A stretch of 64,000 bases of DNA from Scatophagus argus (GCF_020382885.2 NC_058503.1:22887535-22951534), one strand, 5' to 3'. Counted from the first letter of the stretch, positions 1 through 10,146 are shown. Numbers and translations are program-made. The notes: generated from the sequence alone by a model not told the origin.

Positions 1-116
1 ACTTGATTAAACATGCATTTTGAGTTTTTGGTTTGGCCCATGTCCCATCAGCTAACGTGGAGGGGGCAGAGAAAAAAAAGTGTTTGGCACTGCTTAGTTA
101 CAGTTGCTAAGCTGCT

Positions 117-271
117 ATTGGTCAATCATTGTTTTGGGGTGGGAATTCCTGATTGGTCCTTTTTTTTTCTTTCCTACAAAGTGGGTTCTCATTCTATAGG
201 CAAGACATGACATCATCAAAGGATCAAAGGTAAATTCCTTTGATGCACACTTGATCTCTTCATTATAAATA
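117..271 (+). promoter_or_regulatory. Core promoter of the unrecognised gene, copy 1
   Basis: Two inverted CCAAT boxes (ATTGG at 117-121 and 152-156) precede a consensus TATA box, TATAAATA at 264-271. Transcription would be expected to start around 295, some 75 bases before the first ATG at 371. The arrangement is repeated in the second copy. This supports a living transcription unit rather than a chance ORF. Confidence 0.6.
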
Positions 272-370
272 GGACGTAAATTCTGTTCAGTTCAGTTCCG
301 AGTTTTCAGAACACGTTTGCACGTTCGCAGCACAATCACAGCGAATACAAAGCAACAAACAACCGATAGA

Positions 371-2466
371 ATGAGTTTTTCAAACGGAGAAGAGAAGATG
401 AATCAGGCCCTTCCACTGACCACAAAGGAGGCTCTTTGCCCACTTGTCCAGATGTTCCTGGACAAGATAACGACAGCACAGTGGATCAAACTGGAATCAG
501 GTTCAGCTGGCAGGGGTATAAAAAACATCATCACAGACATGTGCGTGGATATCATTGATATTGTATCCAGAAACATCGTTAAGGCACTGCAACAAATCCA
601 AGAAGTGTCAGAGGGGAGCGACTTGACACAAAGTCCTCCCAAATCAAGCAAAAGCTCCGATGGATCCCAGAGGAGCATCACCGTAACCGAGCAGCAGGTC
701 CTCGAGTGTCTGGGCGACACCATTTCACAGACTTTGGGTGAGGCGATGGGTGTCACAGAGGACATCTGTTGCCAGAGCTCAGATGAAGTGACACAGCTGG
801 TGGCCAAAGAAGTAGCCGAGCGGGTAAACTCCCAGCTGTCCAACAGCAGCGAAGGCAGCAGCGAGGGAAGCGAGTCGTCCTCCCAGACCTCCACACACAG
901 ACTTCAGACCATCGTCAAACACGTGCTGAAGATCATGAGACGCTTTATGGCTAAGGTGACGTGCGGGGGCATCTGTGAAGTGATTCATAGTGAATCTGCA
1001 TCACAAAATACGGAGGATGTTATTACTCCTCTGGGTGGAGCAGAGAGAGCTTCTTCAAGGGAAAGCATAATCTCTGCTGTTACAGAAACCATCCAGAACA
1101 TCCTGGAGGAACAGGCGAGTGATCTGAGTGTCATTAACAAAGATGACATCTCAGAAGTCGAATACAAGCAGCTCGTGTCCAGCACCTCCCAGGATACAAG
1201 CGAGGCGGCGTCTGAGATTATAAAGGACATAATGGCAATGCTCGAGTCAGAGAGAGAGTCTGAACCAGAGACCAAAACATCCTGCTGGAGAAAGGTGGGA
1301 AATAAAATAAAGGTCCTGTTCACTCTTAGATATGCCAAGGAGTCCATTGCTGGACTCATGGTCAACCTGAAGAGGGATTTTAACTGCTGCACAGCTGAAG
1401 AATCAACGTCATTGCAGCACATACTTGACGTGGGGGCAGAGCTGGTGCAAGACATGATGCCATCAGTGGAAGAGGAGGAGACAATAAAGGAGAAAGCAGA
1501 CACCTCCAACAGCCAGAACGAAATCAGTGATCGGCTGGTTGCTATGGTGTACCACCACCTCCGACCAAGACGGCACAAGATGAAGTTTCTTGATGAGATT
1601 CGGGTAGAAGTGGACATGTTTATGAAGCTAATGTGGAACTGGATCAACCAGAAGACACGAGAGCAAGAGGCAAAGAGGAGGACAACTCTGAGGATAATCA
1701 GGAAACATGTGGCAGATCTTCCAGCAATTACAGAGGGACCCTCAGAAAAGGAAAATGACACAATAACATCTGTGGTCAAACAAACACCAACTTCTACCGC
1801 TATCGAAGCTGTCGGTGTTGAAGAAGCTCCTTCTGTCACTGACGTACCAGCTGTCGGTGTTGAAGAAGCTCCTTCTGTCACTGACGTACCAGCTGTCGAT
1901 ATTAAAGAAGCCGCTTCTGTCACTGATGAACCAATTATCATTGATGAAGCTGATGAAGAGCGGGAAAAACTGTGCCATATGATGGTGACAGGGCTGGTTA
2001 TCCAGATTCTAAAGGATGACTGGATTCATGTGTCTGTAGATGAAACCAACAAAATCATCAGGACACTCAAAGAGATGCTCTTGGCAGAGGTCGCAGGCTC
2101 TGACATTACTGTCAAGACAAGTGGCCGTCACATCGTAAAGGTTGCCAAGGCAGTGAAGAAAGACTTGAAAAAGAAGATGGGTGACACAGGCACGCTCCGA
2201 CTGAACCTGCTGATAGAGAATGAAGATCTTTTCAAAGACATAACCGAGGGACTGAAAAAACATCTGAGACCAAAGAACAAGAGCGGCATTAAAAAGTTCT
2301 TGAAGTGCTTTAATTTCACCATGGCTCTGCCATGGATCCTGCTATTGTAAGTCAAAATCGGCCAGACCTTTTTCACAGCAGACATTTTGAAAATTTTCTT
2401 CCACTTGGGTGAGTCATTTGCAGGGTGCTGGTATTGTGCATGCTGGCTCCTGCTATGATGAGTTAA
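371..2466 (+). CDS. Unrecognised helical protein with predicted C-terminal membrane anchor, copy 1
   Basis: I do not recognise this family. The first ATG after the TATA box is at 371 and begins MSFSNGEEKMNQ. The frame stays open to a TAA at 2348-2350 (659 residues). That stop lies inside a consensus splice donor GTAAGT at 2347-2352. An acceptor (TTTGCAG, ending 2423) follows 77 nt after the donor. Splicing 371-2346 to 2424-2466 would give 672 residues and add VLVLCMLAPAMM to the hydrophobic MALPWILLL, making a roughly 20-residue membrane segment at the C-terminus. There is no signal peptide, so the protein would be tail-anchored with its bulk in the cytosol. The body is rich in Glu, Ser and Lys and mostly helical in appearance. 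It has an acidic or Ser-rich stretch near residues 180-200 and a 14-residue repeat near 480-520. A basic motif, HLRPRRHKMKFL, recurs near the end as HLRPKNKSGIKKFL. The intron is inferred, and a shorter 659-residue product remains possible. Confidence 0.7.
1808..1933 (+). repeat. 42-bp in-frame coding repeat, 2 full copies plus 1 diverged
   Basis: Each unit encodes VGVEEAPSVTDVPA. Perfect units occupy 1808-1849 and 1850-1891, and a diverged unit (VDIKEAASVTDEPI) occupies 1892-1933. The second gene copy has four units plus the diverged one, so the array is variable in length. No frame is lost because 42 is a multiple of three. Confidence 0.95.
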
Positions 2467-2515
2467 AATGTCTGCTGTGAGAAACGTCTATTGAGAGCAG
2501 AGGTCCCGCCTCATG

Positions 2516-2768
2516 TCCAACTGAACACTCTGTGTTGCCAGCCTCATGGGGCTGGTAGCACCGACTGTTCAACATGGACACGATGCAGGACTTCAGGTTT
2601 CAGAGGAGCACAGATGCCTCAGAACGCTGTGGCCTCGCAGCATGGAGGTGGCGGATCAATTCCAGGCCTTCACCTTCTTGCTGTGATGAGCACGCATGTG
2701 CTCACTGTGTTCCTCTGTGGGGTTTTCTCCGAGTGCTTCGGTTTCTTCCCATCTCTTTAAATTAGGAG
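2516..2768 (+). repeat. Direct repeat a of a 250-bp pair (copy 1)
   Basis: This segment recurs at 3774-4026 with only small differences. Its last part (around 2700-2755) resembles, at low identity, the tail of the tRNA-like SINE at 3545-3773 (GTGGGGTTTTCTCCG compared with GTGGGTTTACACCGG). It is probably an older, diverged member of the same repeat family. The open frames in it are short and not supported as genes. Confidence 0.85.
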
Positions 2769-2782
2769 AAAAAAAATCAAAG

Positions 2783-3540
2783 TGAAGCTGCGTCAGATAA
2801 GATGGAGGATTTGATTACTCTTCTGGAAGGAGCAGAAGGCATTTCTTCCAAGGAAAGCTTGATCTCTACAGTTATAGCAATCACAGAGGGACCCCCAGGA
2901 AAGGAAAATGACACAATAACATGTTTGCAAGGGCGTAGGTTTGGTCTCAGCTCTGGTAGGGACACCCTGACATAAACCCTCTTCCTGAGGAAGAGCACAC
3001 GGCTATGAAATATTAACAACAAAAGAAGAGAAACGGAAACAAAGACTGGCTGTGAAACTTTACGAACGAAAAATGCTCCCAAGGGAGGAATAAAGGTAAT
3101 AAATCTAAGAACAAAAAATCACTCCAACTGGAGGAAAAGCTGATCTATAAATACAAAAAACTCTACAACAATAAATCACTCTATGAAGAGGAAAAAACTA
3201 TGACTAAATCTAACTAGAACTAAACTGAACTATAAATGAATTCATATTTTTGTTATATAAAAATAATAAATATTGGTCAGGATCATTTTGTCCTCCCAAA
3301 GTATTGGTTGTGACATGTCCCTATGGTCCATATGCAAACCTACGCCCTCGCATCTTTGGTCAAAGAAACACGATCTTGAAAGAAAAGAAGATTGGCGACA
3401 CAGGGACGGTCCGACTGAACCTGCTGATAAAAAATGAAGATCTTTTCAAAGACATAACTGAGGGACTGACAAAACACCTGAGACCAAAGAGGAAAAGCAG
3501 CATTAAAAGGTTTTTCAGATTTTTTTCTGATAATCACGGT
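2783..3540 (+). pseudogene. Decayed, internally deleted copy of the neighbouring gene (copy 1)
   Basis: Three pieces of the upstream gene appear in order. Bases 2783-2876 match the gene around 990-1085. Bases 2877-2921 match 1726-1770. Bases 3366-3530 match about 2135-2300 and encode a diverged GDTGTVRLNLLIKNEDLFKD segment. Everything between is deleted, and a 425-bp inverted-repeat element sits in the gap. The last piece still reads open but lacks a start and the rest of the protein. It is best called a pseudogene fragment of the same family. Confidence 0.8.
2927..3351. mobile_element. MITE-like element nested in the pseudogene (copy 1)
   Basis: The left end GCAAGGGCGTAGGTTTG (2927-2943) is the reverse complement, with one mismatch, of the right end at 3335-3351. 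The interior is AT-rich with no coding potential. No clear target-site duplication is visible. The short terminal inverted repeats, small size and position between two pseudogene pieces indicate a non-autonomous DNA transposon. Confidence 0.65.
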
Positions 3541-3544
3541 TCAA

Positions 3545-3773
3545 GGGTGGCACAGTGGTGCGATTGTTAGCGCTGTTGCCTCATAGCAAGTGGGTTCGAA
3601 TCCCGGTCTGGGCCCTTCTATGTGGAGTTTGCATGTTCTCCCTGTGACTACGTGGGTTTACACCGGGTACTCCGGCTTCCTCCCACAATCTCAAAAACAT
3701 GCACATTAGGTTAATTGGCTCCTCCACATTGCCCCTAGGTGTGAGTGTGTGCGTGAGCCGTTGTTTGTCCACG
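3545..3773 (+). mobile_element. tRNA-like SINE (copy 1)
   Basis: The head has a pol III type box A region (GGTGCGATTGTTAGCGC) and a perfect B box, GGTTCGAATCC at 3593-3603. The body is the common fish repeat containing TGTGGAGTTTGCATGTTCTC and CTCCGGCTTCCTCCCAC. It adjoins direct repeat b. Confidence 0.8.
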
Positions 3774-4026
3774 TCCAACTGAACACTCTGTGTTGCCAGC
3801 CTCATGGGGCTGGTAGCACCGACTGTTCAACATGGACACGATGCAGGACTTCAGGTTTCAGAGGAGCACAGATGCCTCAGAACGCTGTGGCCTCGCAGCA
3901 TGGAGGTGGCGGATCAATTCCAGGCCTTCACCTTCTTGCTGTGATGAGCACGCATGTGCTCACTGTGTTCCTCTGTGGGGTTTTCTCCGAGTGCTTCGGT
4001 TTCTTCCCACTCTTTAAATTAGGAGA
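3774..4026 (+). repeat. Direct repeat b of the 250-bp pair (copy 1)
   Basis: Nearly identical to 2516-2768 at an offset of 1258 bp. The pair brackets the pseudogene, MITE and SINE, so unequal exchange between the two could delete or duplicate that 1.26-kb segment. Confidence 0.85.
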
Positions 4027-4795
4027 AAACAAATCCTAATTCAAATCATGTCCAAAGAAAAAAAAAAACTAAATTCAACAACATATTTTATGATATATAT
4101 AAAACAAATGTTTTATATATATGTAATTTAGATATATTTTATATATAAAATATATTAAAATGACATTTCTGTTTTAAAATCTGTGGTCTGATTTTCTGCA
4201 TAGATGTGCATGTAAATCACACTTAGGATGGCTGAAAGATCGGCTTATTCTAGCTGGGATCATCATGATGAGATGTCCTAAATGAACAAATGCTTCATGA
4301 TGGTGGTCAGTGCTGTGTTGTGTGTCAATATAAAGTTTCAGGAATGAAGTGTTCACGGTATGTTGGCAGCATCAGCAGCAGTAAACTCACACTGTTCGCT
4401 CCTTCTGTCCAAGCTCCTGAAGCTCAGAATTCTGACTTCAGAGTTGCTGCATCCCAAACTGAACGTTCTGCCCTGCACACCCAACATGAGCGCTGTCGTT
4501 CAACATCCTTTTGTGTGAATAAAGAGGTACAGGTCCAGAGGTACTGCTTAGCACGTACCACATCATTTCCTGAGAGCCTCTTTGCTGGTTGGAGATGTGT
4601 CATCTTGGTAGCCAGTGCCAATAATATACTAACTTAATAAATATATGACACCTAAGAAAGTAGAACTGCAGCTGCCCATTAGATGTTTATCTAAGAGGCG
4701 TAAACTTGAAAATAGAAATCTCACACAAACACTCTTGATGGGGATTTTCATACACTTTTTTGTGGATTTACCTGTGTGCAACAACTGCACTTGAG
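4027..4795. other. AT-rich, gene-free end of duplication copy 1
   Basis: Contains a TATATA-rich tract at about 4090-4155 and no coding region I can support. AATAAA motifs occur (for example 4518-4523), but they cannot be tied to the upstream gene. Confidence 0.5.
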
Positions 4796-5006
4796 GAATC
4801 AGGTGGTGTATGATGTAGTCTGATGGAGAAGAGTTTGTACTGCTGATCTTGCACGTCTAGTTGGTGTCTGTTGAGTTTCTCAGAGTTATCCCTCGTGTCG
4901 TCCTCTGTGGCGCTCGTTCGTCGTTGCGATGTCCGTTCTCGCGTCGTCCTTTCTCGCGTCGTTCGTCCTCACATCGTTCAGGTTGACAGCTGAATTCCTC
5001 TGTTGG

Positions 5007-5207
5007 CTAAGGGACCTTCCTGCAGTGGCTGGCGTGGACCCACGTTGCTCTCCCAGCGATTTCTGTGGCAGTGTGCGTTGCCAGGAGTATCTGGAATGGC
5101 CCTCGCCAGTGTCTGGAGTGCCAATGCTTCCTCCTTAGATCCTTTACCACCGCCCAGTCACCAGGTTGAAATTCATGGAGTGATCTTGAAGGAAGAGCTG
5201 ATTTCAC
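5007..5207 (-). pseudogene. Endogenous retrovirus pol fragment: integrase C-terminal domain
   Basis: About 66 residues on the minus strand resemble the C-terminal DNA-binding domain of gamma/epsilon-type retroviral integrases. Visible motifs are PGDWAVVKDLRRKHW, a WRGPFQILL strand and GRATWVHASHC. Protease, reverse transcriptase, RNase H and the integrase core are absent. The fragment directly adjoins the gag zinc knuckle at 5284-5499, so most of pol has been deleted. It is an old, non-functional remnant, and no env could be recognised between here and the duplication junction at 4796. Confidence 0.8.
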
Positions 5208-5283
5208 CTGCTTCTCTCATCTTCACAAGTTGTTCTGGCCTGTCAGCAGGAGTCCATTCCCCTCCGACAAGCCTCACCCTTTT

Positions 5284-6474
5284 TCAATCTGACTTCTCTG
5301 CCGGGGTGGATGAGGTATTTCTGTGACAATCACGTATCCAATGTCCACGTTGGCCGCAGAGGAAACAGACGTCACTCGGAGCTTTGTGGGATCTGGAATG
5401 TCTTTCCCAGTTACTGTATTGACCGCGTCCTTTTTTTCTGTGTTCGTGATCTGATTGGTTTTGTTCTCGGACTGTGTTATACATGGTTATTGCTGCCATG
5501 TGAAGCTCCTTTTGTGTTGTCTCTTCTCTTGTCTTCTTTTTGGAAAGGAGTTGGTCATAGGCGTGTATGGCATGTCTTCAAAGTTCAGACAGCCGCGCAC
5601 CATTCCATCCAATGCAGGAACCTTTGACAGCTGAGGCAATGTCCAGTTTTAGTCCACTTAAAAAGCAATTGCAGAGATGAATTTCCCACACGTCTGGAGT
5701 GTTGCCTCGTGAGGTACTTGAAGTCCACTGTAGGCGTTGAATATTTCTGTCAGGCGAGTGAGGTATTCGTCAGGATTTTCATCATCCTTTTGTCTGCAAG
5801 CGGTGATTTTCTCCATGTTAATTTTTGCAGGGAAAGCTTCACTGAGGGTATTGCAGAGATGACGGACAGCATCTCTATAATGAGCATTAGACTCATCCTC
5901 CCAAGTGATGTGTCTGCAACGGAGGTCAGCCTCTGGGAATTTTCCAGCTATTTTGCCAGTCTGTGGGCTTCATTTTGGCGATCAGGAGTCTTTTCAGTTC
6001 ATTCATGGTGGGTTTAAATTCTCGGCAGAATGTGAGGAATTGCTCAGCAAACATTTTACCTGATGTTGTGGGGTTGGGTAGATGTTGTGAGGCTGCTGTG
6101 ATGTCAGCATAAGTCCATGGGCGGAAGACCAAAGTTGCATCTTCTGGTCCAGACACTTCAACCATGGGCATGTTGAAGGCTTCATTTTGATTGGGGTGAT
6201 GCAATGCAGTCTATGTGCAATTGGTGAAGATGGGGTGTTTGCAGAGGTTTGGGTTTGGAAAGGAGCTCCAGGAAAAGCCTCCTCTGAGTTTTCCTGTTTT
6301 GAGCTGATGGAGTCTGCTATTCTCCTTTCGTTGGACATTGTGGGGTTGTATGGTGGAGGGACTGGACTTTTTTTTTAAACTGAAGGATCCCCCTATTGGA
6401 AATCCAAACTCAGCTGTCCAGACATTCAAATATTTTAGACTTTTATCCCCGTATTTCTTTCTCATAGTATCCAC
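5284..6474 (-). pseudogene. Endogenous retrovirus gag remnant
   Basis: The minus strand carries a broken gag in several frames. A matrix-like segment (6211-6474) begins the gene. A capsid segment (5926-6204) contains FRPWTYADITAAS, and a further capsid piece near 5700-5830 contains DDENPDEYLTRL. A nucleocapsid (5284-5499) has one intact CCHC zinc knuckle, CFLCGQRGHWIRDC. Frame changes between the pieces make a functional Gag impossible. The order on the minus strand (LTR, leader, gag, pol fragment) is normal. Confidence 0.8.
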
Positions 6475-6572
6475 AACTGGTCCCTCCGGAGATCCAACCT
6501 CAACGGAACTTTACTCCCCATTCCAAATGTGGAGCTCGTGCACGACCATTCAATACAGATGTCTCTGTAAGG

Positions 6573-7115
6573 ACCACTTTGTTTTCGCTACAAGTGATAA
6601 AAAGCTGGTCACTTCGTTTAAGCTACAAATGACGAAAAACTGGTCATTTCGTTTTCGCTACAAGTGAGGAAAAGCTGGTCACTTCGTTTAAGCTACAAAT
6701 GACGAAAAGCTGGTCATTTCGTTTTAAGCTGCAAGTGAGGAAAAGCAAAAGCTGGTCACTTCGTTTAAGCTACAAATGACGAAAAGCTGGTCATTTCGTT
6801 TTAAGCTACAAATGACAAAAAGCAGGTCACTTCGTTTTCGCTACAAATGAAAAAAAGCAGGTCATTTCGTTTTCGCTACAGATAACGAAAAGCTGGTCTT
6901 TTTGTTTAAGCTACAAGTGACAAAAAGCAGGTCACTTCGTTTGGGTTACAAGTGACGAAAAGCTGGTCATTTCGTTTTCGCTACAAATAACAAAAAAGCA
7001 GGTCACTTCGTTTAAGCTACAAATGAGGAAAAGCTGGTCATTTCGTTTTCGCTACAAATGACAAAAAGCAGGTCACTTCGTGTTAAGATACAAGGGATGA
7101 AAAGCTGATCAATTG
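6573..7115. repeat. Minisatellite, about 15 units of roughly 36 bp, in the retroviral leader
   Basis: The repeat unit is of the form GCTACAAATGACGAAAAGCTGGTCATTTCGTTTT, with alternating CTGGTC/CAGGTC and CATTTCG/CACTTCG variants. It lies between the retroviral primer-binding site and gag on the minus strand. Units are back to back with no unique spacers, so it is not a CRISPR-type array. The 460 bp between gag and the LTR otherwise show no gene. Confidence 0.9.
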
Positions 7116-7355
7116 TGGATAAAATAAGAAATTAAATTAAAATGAAATTTTGCCCAATTAAAACAAAACCCAATACTCTTTTGCTTTTGTTAATGTCAAT
7201 ATTTCAGTGCTCACCAGATGGATTACTCTGGATTGTGTTCATGGAATTCCAGCGGCAATGATCCAGGGCGTTCGCGGTCAGTCCTCCCTTCTCAGCACAG
7301 AATTTGAGGTTGGAGGCTGGAAAGCTTTTTCTTACCGTCCCAGACGACTGCTCGA

Positions 7356-7376
7356 GGAATCCCACTTCTGACATCA
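7356..7376 (-). promoter_or_regulatory. Retroviral primer-binding site, tRNA-Leu type
   Basis: On the minus strand this reads TGATGTCAGAAGTGGGATTC, which matches the 3' end complement of vertebrate tRNA-Leu with about two mismatches. It begins a few bases after ACAACA, the probable U5 end, with an ATT spacer. This fixes the direction and inner border of the LTR. Confidence 0.65.
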
Positions 7377-7377
7377 A

Positions 7378-8035
7378 ATTGTTGTGGAAATTTTCTCCTG
7401 CTGGTGAAGAATGAAATAGAGACTTCTGCCGGCCGACAAGATTTTTATTCCTTTGCAAAGGAAGGTCAATCGTCAGGCAGAGTTACAGTCAGAGTGAGGA
7501 AAGACCCCAACCATGGGGAGAACTACATTTTTATAGATAGAGACACACACCCCAGCATATGTTTCACACCTCTTTGTTCTGTTCCCACTATTGTCTGCTT
7601 CACCCCAGGATGTTCCTGCCGAGTTGTGTACTCTGTTAAAAAGGTTTGGACTTTAAAGACAGAGGTGAGAGTTCCCGTCTCACTCTAGGATTGGTTGGTT
7701 GGTTTTCCTCCTGGCGACCAACCTCCTCGCAGCCGGTGCTTCCCAACATTTCGTTTGGTAGTTCAGATTTCTCTGGCGCGAACATATTCTACCGTCAGGT
7801 CCAACGCTGAACTGCGCGTGTGCGCGTCTTTCTTGTTTCTGGGCGTGTTCATTTGTCACGTGCGGAGGAGACGCATCACGTACAAACCAATAGGATGTCC
7901 GAATGGCATATGCTATTACTTCTTAGCGGATTGTGTCTGTCTGGATGGTGCTACGGCTTGGGGGCTTTTTTAAAAGGCGAGAATTCCGAAATAGGCCTAA
8001 ATGAAAGGAAACACGGCTAACGAGACTGTTTTCAA
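7378..8035 (-). mobile_element. 5' LTR of the endogenous retrovirus (minus strand)
   Basis: The inner end is set by the primer-binding site. Reading the minus strand, a TATA-like TTTTAAAAAA lies near 7967-7976 and a polyadenylation signal AATAAA corresponds to 7444-7449, in the usual U3-R-U5 order. The outer end is not exactly determined, since it abuts the pogo element at 8046. No matching 3' LTR is seen, and the other end of the provirus is cut at the duplication junction (4795/4796). Confidence 0.55.
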
Positions 8036-8270
8036 AATGTGATTACCATTTCCGCACTATAAGGCGCACCTTCAATGAATGGCCTATTTTAAAACTGTTT
8101 TAATATATAAGGCGCACCGCATTATAAGGCGCATAGGATAGAAGCTAGAGCAGTGGCTCGGGTTGCATTTTGCATCCACTAGATGGAGCTGCGCTAAAGG
8201 GAATGTCAACAAAACAGTCAGATAAGTCAGTCAAACTTTATTAATAGAATACAAACCAGCGTTCTGACAA

Positions 8271-8806
8271 CTTCGTTCACTCCCAAAATGAATAAACAGC
8301 TGTGGTATTTTTCCCGAGGTAATGTCAGCGACGTAGTATTTTCGCGACACAGTTTATCTTTTAACAACAACAAGGTATAACAGGTAGTGCAACATTTTTA
8401 TCACGTAGTGGACGGGAACTTTACCTCGATTCAATAAACACGTAAAAGAAACAGTCCGATACCGTTACGGTAACTCAAACGAAAGTGCAATAACAATATA
8501 GTAACTCTCGATATAGTGCAAAGTAATAACAATATAACAACCCCGTTCACTCCCAAAATGAATAAACAGCTGTGTTATTTTTCCCGAGGTAATGTCAGCG
8601 ACGAAGTATTTTCGCAACACAGTTTATCTTTTAACAACAGCAAGGTATAACAGGTAGTGCAACATTTTTATCACGTAGTGGACGGGAACTTTTCCTCGAT
8701 TCAGTAAACACGTAAAAGAGTCTGATACCGTTACGGTAACTCAGACGTAAGTGCAATAACAATATAGTAACTCTCGAAATAGTGCAAAGCAATAACCATT
8801 TAACAA
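8271..8806. repeat. 270-bp tandem duplication inside the pogo element
   Basis: The segment beginning CGTTCACTCCCAAAATG at 8274 repeats from 8544 with a few substitutions and a small deletion near the end. It lies in the noncoding half of the element between the left terminal repeat and the transposase remnant. Confidence 0.9.
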
Positions 8807-8908
8807 TAACTCAACGTTGCTCAAACGTTAATGTCCATATTCACAATATGACCAACCTTGTTCAGTTGTGAACACACAAAAGAAACACGTAAAGCTCACT
8901 TTATCGGT

Positions 8909-9723
8909 TCATTCCTCATCCACGAATCCCTCGAATTCTTCTTCTTCAGTGTCCGAATTGAACAGCTGGGCGAATACGGCATCCAACATGCCCGGCTCCG
9001 TCTCGTCAACGTCGTCATTATCCCAGTCAGCGTCGCTGCCGTTGTCTGGTAGTTCAGCGACGATTCCAGCCTTCCTGAAAGCTCGGACCACAGTTGAGAC
9101 TGATATGTCAGCCCAGGCATTTACGATCCACTGGCAGATAGTGGAGTATGCCGTTCGGCGCTGTCTCCCTGTCTTAGTGAACGTGTGTTCGCCTTCCGTC
9201 TAGCTTTAAATGCCCTGTTGACACCAATATCTAGCGGTTGGAGTTCTTTTGTCAATCCACCCGGAATGACGGCAAGCACTGAATTAGTGTGCTTCACTTG
9301 TTTTTTGACTCCATCGGTGATATGGGAGCGCATGGAGTCGCAGATCAATAGGGACGGGGCTGTGTGAAAAAAGCCACCCGGTCTCTTGACGTAAATTTCT
9401 CTCAGCCACTCACTCATCTCTTCTTCGTCCATCCATCCCTTTGAGTTAGCCTTGATAACGACGTTGGCTGGAAAGTTTTCTTTTGACAAGGTCTTCCTCT
9501 TGAAAATAATCATGGGTGGTAGTTTCTGGCCATTAGCCTGGCAAGCGAGAACTACAGTGAAGGACGACTTCTCATTCCCTGTGGTGCGAACATTCACCGT
9601 ACGTGCTCCCGTTTTATCCACAGTGCGCTTAAATCTGTTACTTCGGCCACGCCCCCTGACTACGGTAGCCACGATTGACCAATATTGATCCATAGATAAG
9701 GCGCATCGGATTATAAGGCGCAC
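8909..9723 (-). pseudogene. pogo-family DDE transposase remnant
   Basis: The larger open segment (9121-9723, minus) encodes the DDE_1 catalytic region. It includes TGNEKSSFTVVLACQANGQK, the second catalytic aspartate in LLICDSMRSH and the third in LQPLDIGVNRAF. The acidic C-terminal region continues at 8909-9091 in a different frame (VRAFRKAGIVAELP, then an Asp/Glu-rich end), so there is a frameshift. The N-terminal DNA-binding helix-turn-helix (CENP-B-like) domains are missing, and the first catalytic aspartate is not clearly seen. The gene is therefore dead. Confidence 0.85.
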
Positions 9724-10146
9724 TGTCGGCTTTTGAGAAAATTTAAGGCTTTTAGGTGCGCCTTATAGTGCGGAAAATACGGTAATTAAAAACCAAACCT
9801 TCCAGATAAAAATAAAGTCTTGAACCTCAGTGTGATAGGAATGACCTAAAATGTCAGAAACCATTTTTGGGAAAAGTTTACTTGATTAAACATGCATTTT
9901 GAGTTTTTGGTTTGGCCCATGTCCCATCAGCTAATGGGGGGGGGGGGGGCGGAGAAAAAAAAGTGTTTGGCACTGCTTAGTTACTGTTGCTAAGCTGCTA
10001 TTGGTCAATCATTGTTTTGGGGTGGGAATTCCTGATTGGTCCTTTTTTTTTCTTTCCTACAAAGTGGGTTCTCATTCTATAGGCAAGACATGACATCATC
10101 AAAGGATCAAAGGTAAATTCCTTTGATGCACACTTGATCTCTTCAT

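Larger units (their letters stand above)
1..4795. repeat. Trailing part of a 10-kb tandem duplication unit (copy 1)
   Basis: This block is nearly identical to 9880-14762. The offset is 9879 at the left, 9883 from about position 50 because of a longer G run in the second copy, and 9967 after the coding repeat array near 1808. Identity stops sharply after the TTGAG at 4791-4795 and 14758-14762. Because the final offset equals the distance from 4796 to 14762, the simplest reading is a head-to-tail duplication whose junction is 4795/4796. The start of this copy lies left of the window. Confidence 0.9.
8046..9782. mobile_element. pogo/Tigger-type DNA transposon, decayed
   Basis: Both ends carry the inverted terminal sequence CCGCACTATAAGGCGCACC, with subterminal repeats of AAGGCGCA. 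The element is flanked by TA dinucleotides at 8044-8045 and 9783-9784, the expected target duplication. The interior holds a minus-strand transposase remnant and a 270-bp tandem duplication (8271-8540 and 8541-8806). It is a full-length insertion by its ends but lacks the N-terminal part of the transposase. Confidence 0.85.

Noticed and set aside
985-1941. 318-residue minus-strand ORF (and its counterpart 10868-11908)
   Set aside because: It is antisense to the supported gene, low in complexity and without a promoter or domain. It stays open because of the codon bias and 42-bp repeats of the plus-strand gene.
2348-2350. TAA as the true end of the unrecognised gene
   Set aside because: Not excluded, but the overlapping donor, nearby acceptor and completed membrane segment make a spliced end more likely.
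2491-2760. ORFs of 63-96 residues in the 250-bp direct repeats
   Set aside because: They lie in dispersed repeat sequence related to the SINE tail and overlap in two frames.
6573-7115. Possible CRISPR-like array
   Set aside because: The repeats are directly adjacent variants with no unique spacers, in a vertebrate retroviral remnant. It is a minisatellite.
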